From contig NW_027469300.1 of the NCBI RefSeq assembly GCF_051020765.1, positions 1-64,000 of the forward strand: a stretch of DNA of 64,000 nt. Reading direction: 5' to 3'. Source of the DNA: Lasioglossum baleicum (taxonomy: Eukaryota; Arthropoda; Insecta; Hymenoptera; Halictidae). The first letter of the stretch is position 1. Each line of letters opens with the position of its first letter. The position numbers and the translations under genes are program-made. Shown here piece by piece: positions 1-11,634 of the stretch. The notes under the pieces were generated by a model. It ran no database searches. It had not been told where the DNA came from and saw only the letters and a program-made list of their open reading frames with translations.

Positions 1-371
1 GCGTTATGCGTTATGCGTTATGCGTTATGCGTTATGCGTTATGCGTTATGCGTTATGCGTTATGCGTTATGCGTTATGCGTTATGCGTTATGCGTTATGC
101 GTTATGCGTTATGCGTTATGCGTTATGCGTTATGCGTTATGCGTTATGCGTTATGCGTTATGCGTTATGCGTTATGCGTTATGCGTTATGCGTTATGCGT
201 TATGCGTTATGCGTTATGCGTTATGCGTTATGCGTTATGCGTTATGCGTTATGCGTTATGAGTTATGCGTTATGCGTTATGCGTTATGCGTTATGCGTTA
301 TGCGTTATGCGTTATGCGTTATGCGTTATGCGTTATGCGTTATGCGTTATGCGTTATGCGTTATGCGTTAT

Positions 372-497
372 GGGCTCTGCGTTATGCTTTGTAGGTTATG
401 CGTTATGCGTTATGCGTTCTGCGTTATGCGTAATGGGCTCTGCGTTATGCTTTGTAGGTTATGCGTTATGCGTTCTGCGTTATGCGTTGTGCGTTGT
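372..497 (+). repeat. Cassette A (GGGCTCT doublet), type 1; reference copy
   Basis: Eighteen units. GGGCTCT is followed by a canonical unit, GCTTTGT and AGGTTAT. The set repeats exactly 63 bp later (372 and 435), with a GCGTAAT just before the second. It ends with GCGTTCT, a canonical unit and two GCGTTGT. Type 1 copies start at 372, 2156, 3842, 5262 and 6074. Type 2 copies, with GCGTTCT twice at the end, start at 1044, 2856, 4514 and 7249. The alternation 1-2-1-2-1-2-1-1-2 is direct evidence that the HOR holds one of each. Despite the divergent units, the 7-bp register is kept throughout. Confidence 0.95.
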
Positions 498-1386
498 GCG
501 TTATGCGTTATGCGTTATGCGTTATGCGTTATGCGTTATGCGTTATGCGTTATGCGTTATGCGTTATGCGTTATGCGTTATGCGTTATGCGTAATGCGTT
601 GTGCGTTATGCGTTATGCGTTATGCGTTATGCGTTATGCGTTATGCGTTATGCGTTATGCGTTATGCGTTATGCGTTATGCGTTATGCGTTATGCGTTAT
701 GCGTTATGCGTTATGCGTTATGCGTTATGCGTTATGCGTTATGCGTTATGCGTTATGCGTTATGCGTTATGCGTTATGCGTTATGCGTTATGCGTTATGC
801 GTTATGCGTTATGCGTTATGCGTTATGCGTTATGCGTTATGCGTTATGCGTTATGCGTTATGCGTTATGCGTTATGCGTTATGCGTTATGCGTTATGCGT
901 TATGCGTTATGCGTTATGCGTTATGCGTTATGCGTTATGAGTTATGCGTTATGCGTTATGCGTTATGCGTTATGCGTTATGCGTTATGCGTTATGCGTTA
1001 TGCGTTATGCGTTATGCGTTATGCGTTATGCGTTATGCGTTATGGGCTCTGCGTTATGCTTTGTAGGTTATGCGTTATGCGTTATGCGTTCTGCGTTATG
1101 CGTAATGGGCTCTGCGTTATGCTTTGTAGGTTATGCGTTATGCGTTCTGCGTTCTGCGTTGTGCGTTGTGCGTTATGCGTTATGCGTTATGCGTTATGCG
1201 TTATGCGTTATGCGTTATGCGTTATGCGTTATGCGTTATGCGTTATGCGTTCTGCGTTGTGCGTTGTGCGTTATGCGTTATGCGTTATGCGTTATGCGTT
1301 ATGCGTTATGCGTTATGCGTTATGCGTTATGCGTTATGCGTTATGCGTTATGCGTTATGCGTTATGCGTTATGCGTTATGCGTTAT

Positions 1387-1504
1387 GCGTTGTGCGTTGT
1401 GCGTTGTGCGTTGTGCGTTGTGCGTTATGCGTTATGAGTTATGCGTTATGCGTTATGTGTTATGGATTTGCGTTGTGCGTTGTGCGTTATGCGTTATGGG
1501 TTAT
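1387..1504 (+). repeat. Cassette B (GCGTTGT x5 plus GGATTT hexamer); reference copy
   Basis: Seventeen units: five GCGTTGT, two canonical, GAGTTAT, two canonical, GTGTTAT, the 6-bp GGATTT at 1464, two GCGTTGT, two canonical and GGGTTAT. The same order and length recur at 3206-3323, 4857-4974, 6550-6667, 7592-7709, 8529-8646 and 9193-9310. Shortened relatives without the GGGTTAT surround the hexamers at 13721 and 15575. The hexamer is the only non-heptamer in the cassette, so each copy shifts the register by one base. Confidence 0.95.
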
Positions 1505-2155
1505 GCGTTATGCGTTATGCGTTATGCGTTATGCGTTATGCGTTATGCGTTATGCGTTATGCGTTATGCGTTATGCGTTATGCGTTATGCGTTATGCGTT
1601 ATGCGTTATGCGTTATGCGTTATGCGTTATGCGTTATGCGTTATGCGTTATGCGTTATGCGTTATGCGTTATGCGTTATGCGTTATGCGTTATGCGTTAT
1701 GCGTTATGCGTTATGCGTTATGCGTTATGCGTTATGCGTTATGCGTTATGCGTTATGCGTTATGCGTTATGCGTTATGCGTTATGCGTTATGCGTTATGC
1801 GTTATGCGTTATGCGTTATGCGTTATGAGTTATGCGTTATGCGTTATGCGTTATGCGTTATGCGTTATGCGTTATGCGTTATGCGTTATGCGTTATGCGT
1901 TATGCGTTATGCGTTATGCGTTATGCGTTATGCGTTATGCGTTATGCGTTATGCGTTATGCGTTATGCGTTATGCGTTATGCGTTATGCGTTATGCGTTA
2001 TGCGTTATGCGTTATGCGTTATGCGTTATGCGTTATGCGTTATGAGTTATGCGTTATGCGTTATGCGTTATGCGTTATGCGTTATGCGTTATGCGTTATG
2101 CGTTATGCGTTATGCGTTATGCGTTATGCGTTATGCGTTATGCGTTATGCGTTAT

Positions 2156-3841
2156 GGGCTCTGCGTTATGCTTTGTAGGTTATGCGTTATGCGTTATGCG
2201 TTCTGCGTTATGCGTAATGGGCTCTGCGTTATGCTTTGTAGGTTATGCGTTATGCGTTCTGCGTTATGCGTTGTGCGTTGTGCGTTATGCGTTATGCGTT
2301 ATGCGTTATGCGTTATGCGTTATGCGTTATGCGTTATGCGTTATGCGTTATGCGTTATGCGTTATGCGTTATGCGTAATGCGTTGTGCGTTATGCGTTAT
2401 GCGTTATGCGTTATGCGTTATGCGTTATGCGTTATGCGTTATGCGTTATGCGTTATGCGTTATGCGTTATGCGTTATGCGTTATGCGTTATGCGTTATGC
2501 GTTATGCGTTATGCGTTATGCGTTATGCGTTATGCGTTATGCGTTATGCGTTATGCGTTATGCGTTATGCGTTATGCGTTATGCGTTATGCGTTATGCGT
2601 TATGCGTTATGCGTTATGCGTTATGCGTTATGCGTTATGCGTTATGCGTTATGCGTTATGCGTTATGCGTTATGCGTTATGCGTTATGCGTTATGCGTTA
2701 TGCGTTATGCGTTATGCGTTATGCGTTATGCGTTATGCGTTATGAGTTATGCGTTATGCGTTATGCGTTATGCGTTATGCGTTATGCGTTATGCGTTATG
2801 CGTTATGCGTTATGCGTTATGCGTTATGCGTTATGCGTTATGCGTTATGCGTTATGGGCTCTGCGTTATGCTTTGTAGGTTATGCGTTATGCGTTATGCG
2901 TTCTGCGTTATGCGTAATGGGCTCTGCGTTATGCTTTGTAGGTTATGCGTTATGCGTTCTGCGTTCTGCGTTGTGCGTTGTGCGTTATGCGTTATGCGTT
3001 ATGCGTTATGCGTTATGCGTTATGCGTTATGCGTTATGCGTTATGCGTTATGCGTTATGCGTTCTGCGTTGTGCGTTGTGCGTTATGCGTTATGCGTTAT
3101 GCGTTATGCGTTATGCGTTATGCGTTATGCGTTATGCGTTATGCGTTATGCGTTATGCGTTATGCGTTATGCGTTATGCGTTATGCGTTATGCGTTATGC
3201 GTTATGCGTTGTGCGTTGTGCGTTGTGCGTTGTGCGTTGTGCGTTATGCGTTATGAGTTATGCGTTATGCGTTATGTGTTATGGATTTGCGTTGTGCGTT
3301 GTGCGTTATGCGTTATGGGTTATGCGTTATGCGTTATGCGTTATGCGTTATGCGTTATGCGTTATGCGTTATGCGTTATGCGTTATGCGTTATGCGTTAT
3401 GCGTTATGCGTTATGCGTTATGCGTTATGCGTTATGCGTTATGCGTTATGCGTTATGCGTTATGCGTTATGCGTTATGCGTTATGCGTTATGCGTTATGC
3501 GTTATGCGTTATGCGTTATGCGTTATGCGTTATGCGTTATGCGTTATGCGTTATGCGTTATGCGTTATGCGTTATGCGTTATGCGTTATGCGTTATGCGT
3601 TATGCGTTATGCGTTATGCGTTATGCGTTATGCGTTATGCGTTATGCGTTATGCGTTATGCGTTATGCGTTATGCGTTATGCGTTATGCGTTATGCGTTA
3701 TGCGTTATGCGTTATGCGTTATGCGTTATGCGTTATGAGTTATGCGTTATGCGTTATGCGTTATGCGTTATGCGTTATGCGTTATGCGTTATGCGTTATG
3801 CGTTATGCGTTATGCGTTATGCGTTATGCGTTATGCGTTAT
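2156..3841 (+). repeat. Zone I HOR copy 2 (1,686 bp)
   Basis: Same marker order as copy 1: type 1 A at 2156, type 2 A at 2856, hexamer at 3283. It is 98 bp (14 units) shorter. The type 2 A to hexamer distance is 427 bp against 420 bp in copies 1 and 3, a single-unit difference. Length variation therefore sits in the canonical runs. Confidence 0.93.
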
Positions 3842-5261
3842 GGGCTCTGCGTTATGCTTTGTAGGTTATGCGTTATGCGTTATGCGTTCTGCGTTATGCG
3901 TAATGGGCTCTGCGTTATGCTTTGTAGGTTATGCGTTATGCGTTCTGCGTTATGCGTTGTGCGTTGTGCGTTATGCGTTATGCGTTATGCGTTATGCGTT
4001 ATGCGTTATGCGTTATGCGTTATGCGTTATGCGTTATGCGTTATGCGTTATGCGTAATGCGTTGTGCGTTATGCGTTATGCGTTATGCGTTATGCGTTAT
4101 GCGTTATGCGTTATGCGTTATGCGTTATGCGTTATGCGTTATGCGTTATGCGTTATGCGTTATGCGTTATGCGTTATGCGTTATGCGTTATGCGTTATGC
4201 GTTATGCGTTATGCGTTATGCGTTATGCGTTATGCGTTATGCGTTATGCGTTATGCGTTATGCGTTATGCGTTATGCGTTATGCGTTATGCGTTATGCGT
4301 TATGCGTTATGCGTTATGCGTTATGCGTTATGCGTTATGCGTTATGCGTTATGCGTTATGCGTTATGCGTTATGCGTTATGCGTTATGCGTTATGAGTTA
4401 TGCGTTATGCGTTATGCGTTATGCGTTATGCGTTATGCGTTATGCGTTATGCGTTATGCGTTATGCGTTATGCGTTATGCGTTATGCGTTATGCGTTATG
4501 CGTTATGCGTTATGGGCTCTGCGTTATGCTTTGTAGGTTATGCGTTATGCGTTATGCGTTCTGCGTTATGCGTAATGGGCTCTGCGTTATGCTTTGTAGG
4601 TTATGCGTTATGCGTTCTGCGTTCTGCGTTGTGCGTTGTGCGTTATGCGTTATGCGTTATGCGTTATGCGTTATGCGTTATGCGTTATGCGTTATGCGTT
4701 ATGCGTTATGCGTTATGCGTTATGCGTTATGCGTAATGCGTTGTGCGTTATGCGTTATGCGTTATGCGTTATGCGTTATGCGTTATGCGTTATGCGTTAT
4801 GCGTTATGCGTTATGCGTTATGCGTTATGCGTTATGCGTTATGCGTTATGCGTTATGCGTTGTGCGTTGTGCGTTGTGCGTTGTGCGTTGTGCGTTATGC
4901 GTTATGAGTTATGCGTTATGCGTTATGTGTTATGGATTTGCGTTGTGCGTTGTGCGTTATGCGTTATGGGTTATGCGTTATGCGTTATGCGTTATGCGTT
5001 ATGCGTTATGCGTTATGCGTTATGCGTTATGCGTTATGCGTTATGCGTTATGCGTTATGCGTTATGCGTTATGCGTTATGCGTTATGCGTTATGCGTTAT
5101 GCGTTATGCGTTATGCGTTATGCGTTATGCGTTATGCGTTATGCGTTATGCGTTATGCGTTATGCGTTATGCGTTATGCGTTATGCGTTATGCGTTATGC
5201 GTTATGCGTTATGCGTTATGCGTTATGCGTTATGCGTTATGCGTTATGCGTTATGCGTTAT
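3842..5261 (+). repeat. Zone I HOR copy 3 (1,420 bp)
   Basis: Type 1 A at 3842, type 2 A at 4514 and hexamer at 4934, so the marker order is complete. The copy is 266 bp shorter than copy 2. After the type 2 A cassette it carries GCGTAAT-GCGTTGT near 4734, a feature otherwise seen after type 1, so this region looks like a hybrid of the two half-repeats. Confidence 0.9.
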
Positions 5262-6073
5262 GGGCTCTGCGTTATGCTTTGTAGGTTATGCGTTATGCGT
5301 TATGCGTTCTGCGTTATGCGTAATGGGCTCTGCGTTATGCTTTGTAGGTTATGCGTTATGCGTTCTGCGTTATGCGTTGTGCGTTGTGCGTTATGCGTTA
5401 TGCGTTATGCGTTATGCGTTATGCGTTATGCGTTATGCGTTATGCGTTATGCGTTATGCGTTATGCGTTATGCGTTATGCGTAATGCGTTGTGCGTTATG
5501 CGTTATGCGTTATGCGTTATGCGTTATGCGTTATGCGTTATGCGTTATGCGTTATGCGTTATGCGTTATGCGTTATGCGTTATGCGTTATGCGTTATGCG
5601 TTATGCGTTATGCGTTATGCGTTATGCGTTATGCGTTATGCGTTATGCGTTATGCGTTATGCGTTATGCGTTATGCGTTATGCGTTATGCGTTATGCGTT
5701 ATGCGTTATGCGTTATGCGTTATGCGTTATGCGTTATGCGTTATGCGTTATGCGTTATGCGTTATGCGTTATGCGTTATGCGTTATGCGTTATGCGTTAT
5801 GCGTTATGCGTTATGCGTTATGCGTTATGAGTTATGCGTTATGCGTTATGCGTTATGCGTTATGCGTTATGCGTTATGCGTTATGCGTTATGCGTTATGC
5901 GTTATGCGTTATGCGTTATGCGTTATGCGTTATGCGTTATGCGTTATGCGTTATGCGTTATGAGTTATGCGTTATGCGTTATGCGTTATGCGTTATGCGT
6001 TATGCGTTATGCGTTATGCGTTATGCGTTATGCGTTGTGCGTTATGCGTTATGCGTTATGCGTTATGCGTTAT
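5262..6073 (+). repeat. Zone I half-repeat without cassette B (812 bp)
   Basis: Type 1 A at 5262 is followed directly by another type 1 A at 6074, with no type 2 A and no hexamer between. The length is exactly 116 heptamers. The alternation is broken here, as expected if an unequal exchange joined two first halves. Confidence 0.9.
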
Positions 6074-7248
6074 GGGCTCTGCGTTATGCTTTGTAGGTTA
6101 TGCGTTATGCGTTATGCGTTCTGCGTTATGCGTAATGGGCTCTGCGTTATGCTTTGTAGGTTATGCGTTATGCGTTCTGCGTTATGCGTTGTGCGTTGTG
6201 CGTTATGCGTTATGCGTTATGCGTTATGCGTTATGCGTTATGCGTTATGCGTTATGCGTTATGCGTTATGCGTTATGCGTTCTGCGTTGTGCGTTGTGCG
6301 TTATGCGTTATGCGTTATGCGTTATGCGTTGTCCGTTGTGCGTTGTGCGTTGTGCGTTATGCGTTATGCGTTATGCGTTATGCGTTATGCGTTATGCGTT
6401 ATGCGTAATGCGTTGTGCGTTATGCGTTATGCGTTATGCGTTATGCGTTATGCGTTATGCGTTATGCGTTATGCGTTATGCGTTATGCGTTATGCGTTAT
6501 GCGTTATGCGTTATGCGTTATGCGTTATGCGTTATGCGTTATGCGTTATGCGTTGTGCGTTGTGCGTTGTGCGTTGTGCGTTGTGCGTTATGCGTTATGA
6601 GTTATGCGTTATGCGTTATGTGTTATGGATTTGCGTTGTGCGTTGTGCGTTATGCGTTATGGGTTATGCGTTATGCGTTATGCGTTATGCGTTATGCGTT
6701 ATGCGTTATGCGTTATGCGTTATGCGTTATGCGTTATGCGTTATGCGTTATGCGTTATGCGTTATGCGTTATGCGTTATGCGTTATGCGTTATGCGTTAT
6801 GCGTTATGCGTTATGCGTTATGCGTTATGCGTTATGCGTTATGCGTTATGCGTTATGCGTTATGCGTTATGCGTTATGCGTTATGCGTTATGCGTTATGC
6901 GTTATGCGTTATGCGTTATGCGTTATGCGTTATGCGTTATGCGTTATGCGTTATGCGTTATGCGTTATGCGTTATGCGTTATGCGTTATGCGTTATGAGT
7001 TATGCGTTATGCGTTATGCGTTATGCGTTATGCGTTATGCGTTATGCGTTATGCGTTATGCGTTATGCGTTATGCGTTATGCGTTATGCGTTATGCGTTA
7101 TGCGTTATGCGTTATGCGTTATGCGTTATGCGTTATGAGTTATGCGTTATGCGTTATGCGTTATGCGTTATGCGTTATGCGTTATGCGTTATGCGTTATG
7201 CGTTATGCGTTATGCGTTATGCGTTATGCGTTATGCGTTATGCGTTAT
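6074..7248 (+). repeat. Zone I hybrid HOR (1,175 bp)
   Basis: Type 1 A at 6074 leads, without a type 2 A, to the B hexamer at 6627 (553 bp rather than about 420). It also carries CCGTTGT at 6333, 196 bp after the second GGGCTCT. The same 196-bp spacing recurs at 10466/10662. GAGTTAT units near 6997 and 7137 precede the next A cassette. Confidence 0.88.
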
Positions 7249-8122
7249 GGGCTCTGCGTTATGCTTTGTAGGTTATGCGTTATGCGTTATGCGTTCTGCG
7301 TTATGCGTAATGGGCTCTGCGTTATGCTTTGTAGGTTATGCGTTATGCGTTCTGCGTTCTGCGTTGTGCGTTGTGCGTTATGCGTTATGCGTTATGCGTT
7401 ATGCGTTATGCGTTATGCGTTATGCGTTATGCGTTATGCGTTATGCGTTATGCGTTCTGCGTTGTGCGTTGTGCGTTATGCGTTATGCGTTATGCGTTAT
7501 GCGTTATGCGTTATGCGTTATGCGTTATGCGTTATGCGTTATGCGTTATGCGTTATGCGTTATGCGTTATGCGTTATGCGTTATGCGTTATGCGTTGTGC
7601 GTTGTGCGTTGTGCGTTGTGCGTTGTGCGTTATGCGTTATGAGTTATGCGTTATGCGTTATGTGTTATGGATTTGCGTTGTGCGTTGTGCGTTATGCGTT
7701 ATGGGTTATGCGTTATGCGTTATGCGTTATGCGTTATGCGTTATGCGTTATGCGTTATGCGTTATGCGTTATGCGTTATGCGTTATGCGTTATGCGTTAT
7801 GCGTTATGCGTTATGCGTTATGCGTTATGCGTTATGCGTTATGCGTTATGCGTTATGCGTTATGCGTTATGCGTTATGCGTTATGCGTTATGCGTTATGC
7901 GTTATGCGTTATGCGTTATGCGTTATGCGTTATGCGTTATGCGTTATGCGTTATGCGTTATGCGTTATGCGTTATGCGTTATGCGTTATGCGTTATGCGT
8001 TATGCGTTATGCGTTATGCGTTATGAGTTATGCGTTATGCGTTATGCGTTATGCGTTATGCGTTATGCGTTATGCGTTATGCGTTATGCGTTATGCGTTA
8101 TGCGTTATGCGTTATGCGTTAT
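7249..8122 (+). repeat. Zone I short HOR (874 bp)
   Basis: Type 2 A at 7249 with the hexamer at 7669, the standard 420-bp spacing. A 40-odd-unit canonical run and GAGTTAT near 8024 follow. This is the second half of the full HOR only. Confidence 0.9.
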
Positions 8123-9310
8123 GGGCTCTGCGTTATGCTTTGTAGGTTATGCGTTATGCGTTATGCGTTATGCGTTATGCGTTATGCGTTATGCGTTATG
8201 CGTTATGCGTTATGCGTTATGCGTTATGCGTTATGCGTTATGCGTTATGCGTTATGCGTTATGCGTTGTGCGTTGTGCGTTATGCGTTATGCGTTATGCG
8301 TTATGCGTTGTCCGTTGTGCGTTGTGCGTTGTGCGTTATGCGTTATGCGTTATGCGTTATGCGTTATGCGTTATGCGTTATGCGTAATGCGTTGTGCGTT
8401 ATGCGTTATGCGTTATGCGTTATGCGTTATGCGTTATGCGTTATGCGTTATGCGTTATGCGTTATGCGTTATGCGTTATGCGTTATGCGTTATGCGTTAT
8501 GCGTTATGCGTTATGCGTTATGCGTTATGCGTTGTGCGTTGTGCGTTGTGCGTTGTGCGTTGTGCGTTATGCGTTATGAGTTATGCGTTATGCGTTATGT
8601 GTTATGGATTTGCGTTGTGCGTTGTGCGTTATGCGTTATGGGTTATGCGTTATGCGTTATGCGTTATGCGTTATGCGTTATGCGTTATGCGTTATGCGTT
8701 ATGCGTTATGCGTTATGCGTTATGCGTTATGCGTTATGCGTTATGCGTTATGCGTTATGCGTTATGCGTTATGCGTTATGCGTTATGCGTTATGCGTTAT
8801 GCGTTATGCGTTATGCGTTATGCGTTATGCGTTATGCGTTATGCGTTATGCGTTATGCGTTATGCGTTATGCGTTATGCGTTATGCGTTATGCGTTATGC
8901 GTTATGCGTTATGCGTTATGCGTTCTGCGTTGTGCGTTGTGCGTTATGCGTTATGCGTTATGCGTTATGCGTTGTCCGTTGTGCGTTGTGCGTTGTGCGT
9001 TATGCGTTATGCGTTATGCGTTATGCGTTATGCGTTATGCGTTATGCGTAATGCGTTGTGCGTTATGCGTTATGCGTTATGCGTTATGCGTTATGCGTTA
9101 TGCGTTATGCGTTATGCGTTATGCGTTATGCGTTATGCGTTATGCGTTATGCGTTATGCGTTATGCGTTATGCGTTATGCGTTATGCGTTATGCGTTGTG
9201 CGTTGTGCGTTGTGCGTTGTGCGTTGTGCGTTATGCGTTATGAGTTATGCGTTATGCGTTATGTGTTATGGATTTGCGTTGTGCGTTGTGCGTTATGCGT
9301 TATGGGTTAT
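8123..9310 (+). repeat. Decayed end of zone I: A remnant and two B cassettes
   Basis: A single GGGCTCT, canonical, GCTTTGT, AGGTTAT set stands at 8123-8150 with no partner 63 bp later. Hexamers follow at 8606 and 9270, 664 bp apart with no A cassette between. CCGTTGT occurs before each, at 8312 and 8976, exactly 294 bp upstream in both cases. The last HOR copies have thus lost cassette A but kept the CCGTTGT to B spacing. Confidence 0.9.
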
Positions 9311-10339
9311 GCGTTATGCGTTATGCGTTATGCGTTATGCGTTATGCGTTATGCGTTATGCGTTATGCGTTGTGCGTTATGCGTTATGCGTTATGCGGTA
9401 TGCGTTATGCGTTGTGCGTTGTGCGTTGTGCGTTATGCGTTATGCGTTTTGCGTTATGCGTTATGCGTTATGCGTTATGCGTTATGCCTTATGCGTTATG
9501 CGTTATGCGTTATGCGTTATGCGTTATGCGTTATGCGTTATGCGTTATGCGTTATGCGTTTTGCGTTATGCGTTATGCGTTATGCGTTATGCCTTATGCG
9601 TTATGCGTTATGCGTTATGCGTTATGCGTTATGCGTTATGCGTTATGCGTTATGCGTTATGCGTTATGCCATATGCGTTATGCGTTATGCGTTATGCGTT
9701 ATGCGTTATGCGTTATGCGTTATGCGTTATGCGTTATGCGTTATGCGTTATGCGTTATGCGTTATGCGTTATGCGTTATGCGTTATGCGTTATGCGTTAT
9801 GCGTTATGCGTTATGCGTTATGCGTTATGCGTTATGCGTTATGCGTTATGCGTTATGCGTTATGCGTTATGCGTTATGCGTTATGCGTTATGCGTTATGC
9901 GTTATGCGTTATGCGTTATGCGTTGTGCGTTGTGCGTTGTGCGTTGTGCGTTGTGCGTTATGCGTTATGAGTTATGCGTTATGCGTTATGCGTTATGCGT
10001 TATGCGTTATGCGTTATGCGTTATGCGTTATGCGTTATGCCTTATGCGTTATGCGTTATGCGTTATGCGTTATGCGTTATGCGTTATGCGTTATGCGTTA
10101 TGCGTTATGCGTTATGCGTTATGCGTTATGCGTTATGCGTTATGCGTTATGCGTTATGCGTTATGCGTTATGCGTTATGCGTTATGCGTTATGCGTTATG
10201 CGTTATGCGTTATGCGTTATGCGTTATGAGTTATGCGTTATGCGTTATGCGTTATGCGTTATGCGTTATGCGTTATGCGTTATGCGTTATGCGTTATGCG
10301 TTATGCGTTATGCGTTATGCGTTATGCGTTATGCGTAAT

Positions 10340-10528
10340 GGGCTCTGCGTTATGCTTTGTAGGTTATGCGTTATGCGTTATGCGTTATGCGTTATGCGTT
10401 ATGGGCTCTGCGTTATGCTTTGTAGGTTATGCGTTATGCGTTATGCGTTCTGCGTTATGCGTAATGGGCTCTGCGTTATGCTTTGTAGGTTATGCGTTAT
10501 GCGTTCTGCGTTATGCGTTGTGCGTTGT
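10340..10528 (+). repeat. Cassette A expanded to three 63-bp steps
   Basis: GGGCTCT occurs at 10340, 10403 and 10466, exactly 63 bp apart, each followed by GCTTTGT and AGGTTAT. Elsewhere the cassette has two steps, or one at 8123, 17820 and 18975. The ending is type 1. This shows that the 63-bp step is itself a unit of gain and loss. At 10662 a CCGTTGT follows, then a private GTGTTGT unit near 10676. Confidence 0.95.
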
Positions 10529-11473
10529 GCGTTATGCGTTATGCGTTATGCGTTATGCGTTATGCGTTATGCGTTATGCGTTATGCGTTATGCGTTATGC
10601 GTTATGCGTTCTGCGTTGTGCGTTGTGCGTTATGCGTTATGCGTTATGCGTTATGCGTTGTCCGTTGTGCGTTGTGTGTTGTGCGTTATGCGTTATGCGT
10701 TATGCGTTATGCGTTATGCGTTATGCGTTATGCGTAATGCGTTGTGCGTTATGCGTTATGCGTTATGCGTTATGCGTTATGCGTTATGCGTTATGCGTTA
10801 TGCGTTATGCGTTATGCGTTATGCGTTATGCGTTCTGCGTTGTGCGTTGTGCGTTATGCGTTATGCGTTATGCGTTATGCGTTGTCCGTTGTGCGTTGTG
10901 CGTTGTGCGTTATGCGTTATGCGTTATGCGTTATGCGTTATGCGTTATGCGTTATGCGTAATGCGTTGTGCGTTATGCGTTATGCGTTATGCGTTATGCG
11001 TTATGCGTTATGCGTTATGCGTTATGCGTTATGCGTTATGCGTTATGCGTTATGCGTTATGCGTTATGCGTTATGCGTTATGCGTTATGCGTTATGCGTT
11101 ATGCGTTATGCGTTATGCGTTATGCGTTATGCGTTATGCGTTATGCGTTATGCGTTACGCGTTATGCGTTACGCGTTATGCGTTATGCGTTATGCGTTAT
11201 GCGTTATGCGTTACGCGTTATGCGTTATGCGTTATGCGTTATGCGTTATGCGTTATGCGTTATGCGTTATGCGTTATGCGTTATGCGTTATGCGTTATGC
11301 GTTATGCGTTATGCGTTATGCGTTATGCGTTATGCGTTATGCGTTATGCGTTATGCGTTATGCGTTATGCGTTATGCGTTATGCGTTATGAGTTATGCGT
11401 TATGCGTTATGCGTTATGCGTTATGCGTTATGCGTTATGCGTTATGCGTTATGCGTTATGCGTTATGCGTAAT

Positions 11474-11634
11474 GGGCTCTGCGTTATGCTTTGTAGGTTA
11501 TGCGTTATGCGTTATGCGTTCTGCGTTATGCGTAATGGGCTCTGCGTTATGCTTTGTAGGTTATGCGTTATGCGTTATGCGTTCTGCGTTATGCGTTGTG
11601 CGTTGTGCGTTCTGCGTTATGCGTTGTGCGTTGT
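11474..11634 (+). repeat. Cassette A with duplicated 28-bp tail
   Basis: GGGCTCT at 11474 and 11537 form the usual 63-bp doublet. The tail GCGTTCT, canonical, GCGTTGT, GCGTTGT then appears twice, starting at 11579 and 11607, a perfect 28-bp tandem duplication not seen in the other A cassettes. Confidence 0.93.

Larger units (their letters stand above)
372..2155 (+). repeat. Zone I HOR copy 1 (1,784 bp)
   Basis: Measured from one type 1 A cassette to the next. It contains type 1 A at 372, a GCGTAAT-GCGTTGT pair at 589, a 48-unit perfect run (603-938), GAGTTAT at 939, type 2 A at 1044 and B at 1387-1504. Perfect runs of 46 and 30 units follow, separated by GAGTTAT at 1827. The length is 255 units of which one is a hexamer. 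Confidence 0.93.
1..9310 (+). repeat. Zone I: array of A/B higher-order repeats
   Basis: This block is built from two cassettes separated by canonical runs. Cassette A is 126 bp with two GGGCTCT units 63 bp apart. Cassette B is 118 bp and contains the GGATTT hexamer. A occurs at 372, 1044, 2156, 2856, 3842, 4514, 5262, 6074 and 7249, and as a single-element remnant at 8123. B hexamers lie at 1464, 3283, 4934, 6627, 7669, 8606 and 9270. A GAGTTAT unit sits 105-119 bp before most A cassettes. The first 259 bp are 37 perfect units continuing from outside the window. No gene or single-copy sequence is present. Confidence 0.95.

Noticed and set aside
11152..11214. ACGCGT as cell-cycle (MCB) regulatory elements
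   Set aside because: The motif arises from one T-to-C change in the unit and no gene is present to be regulated.
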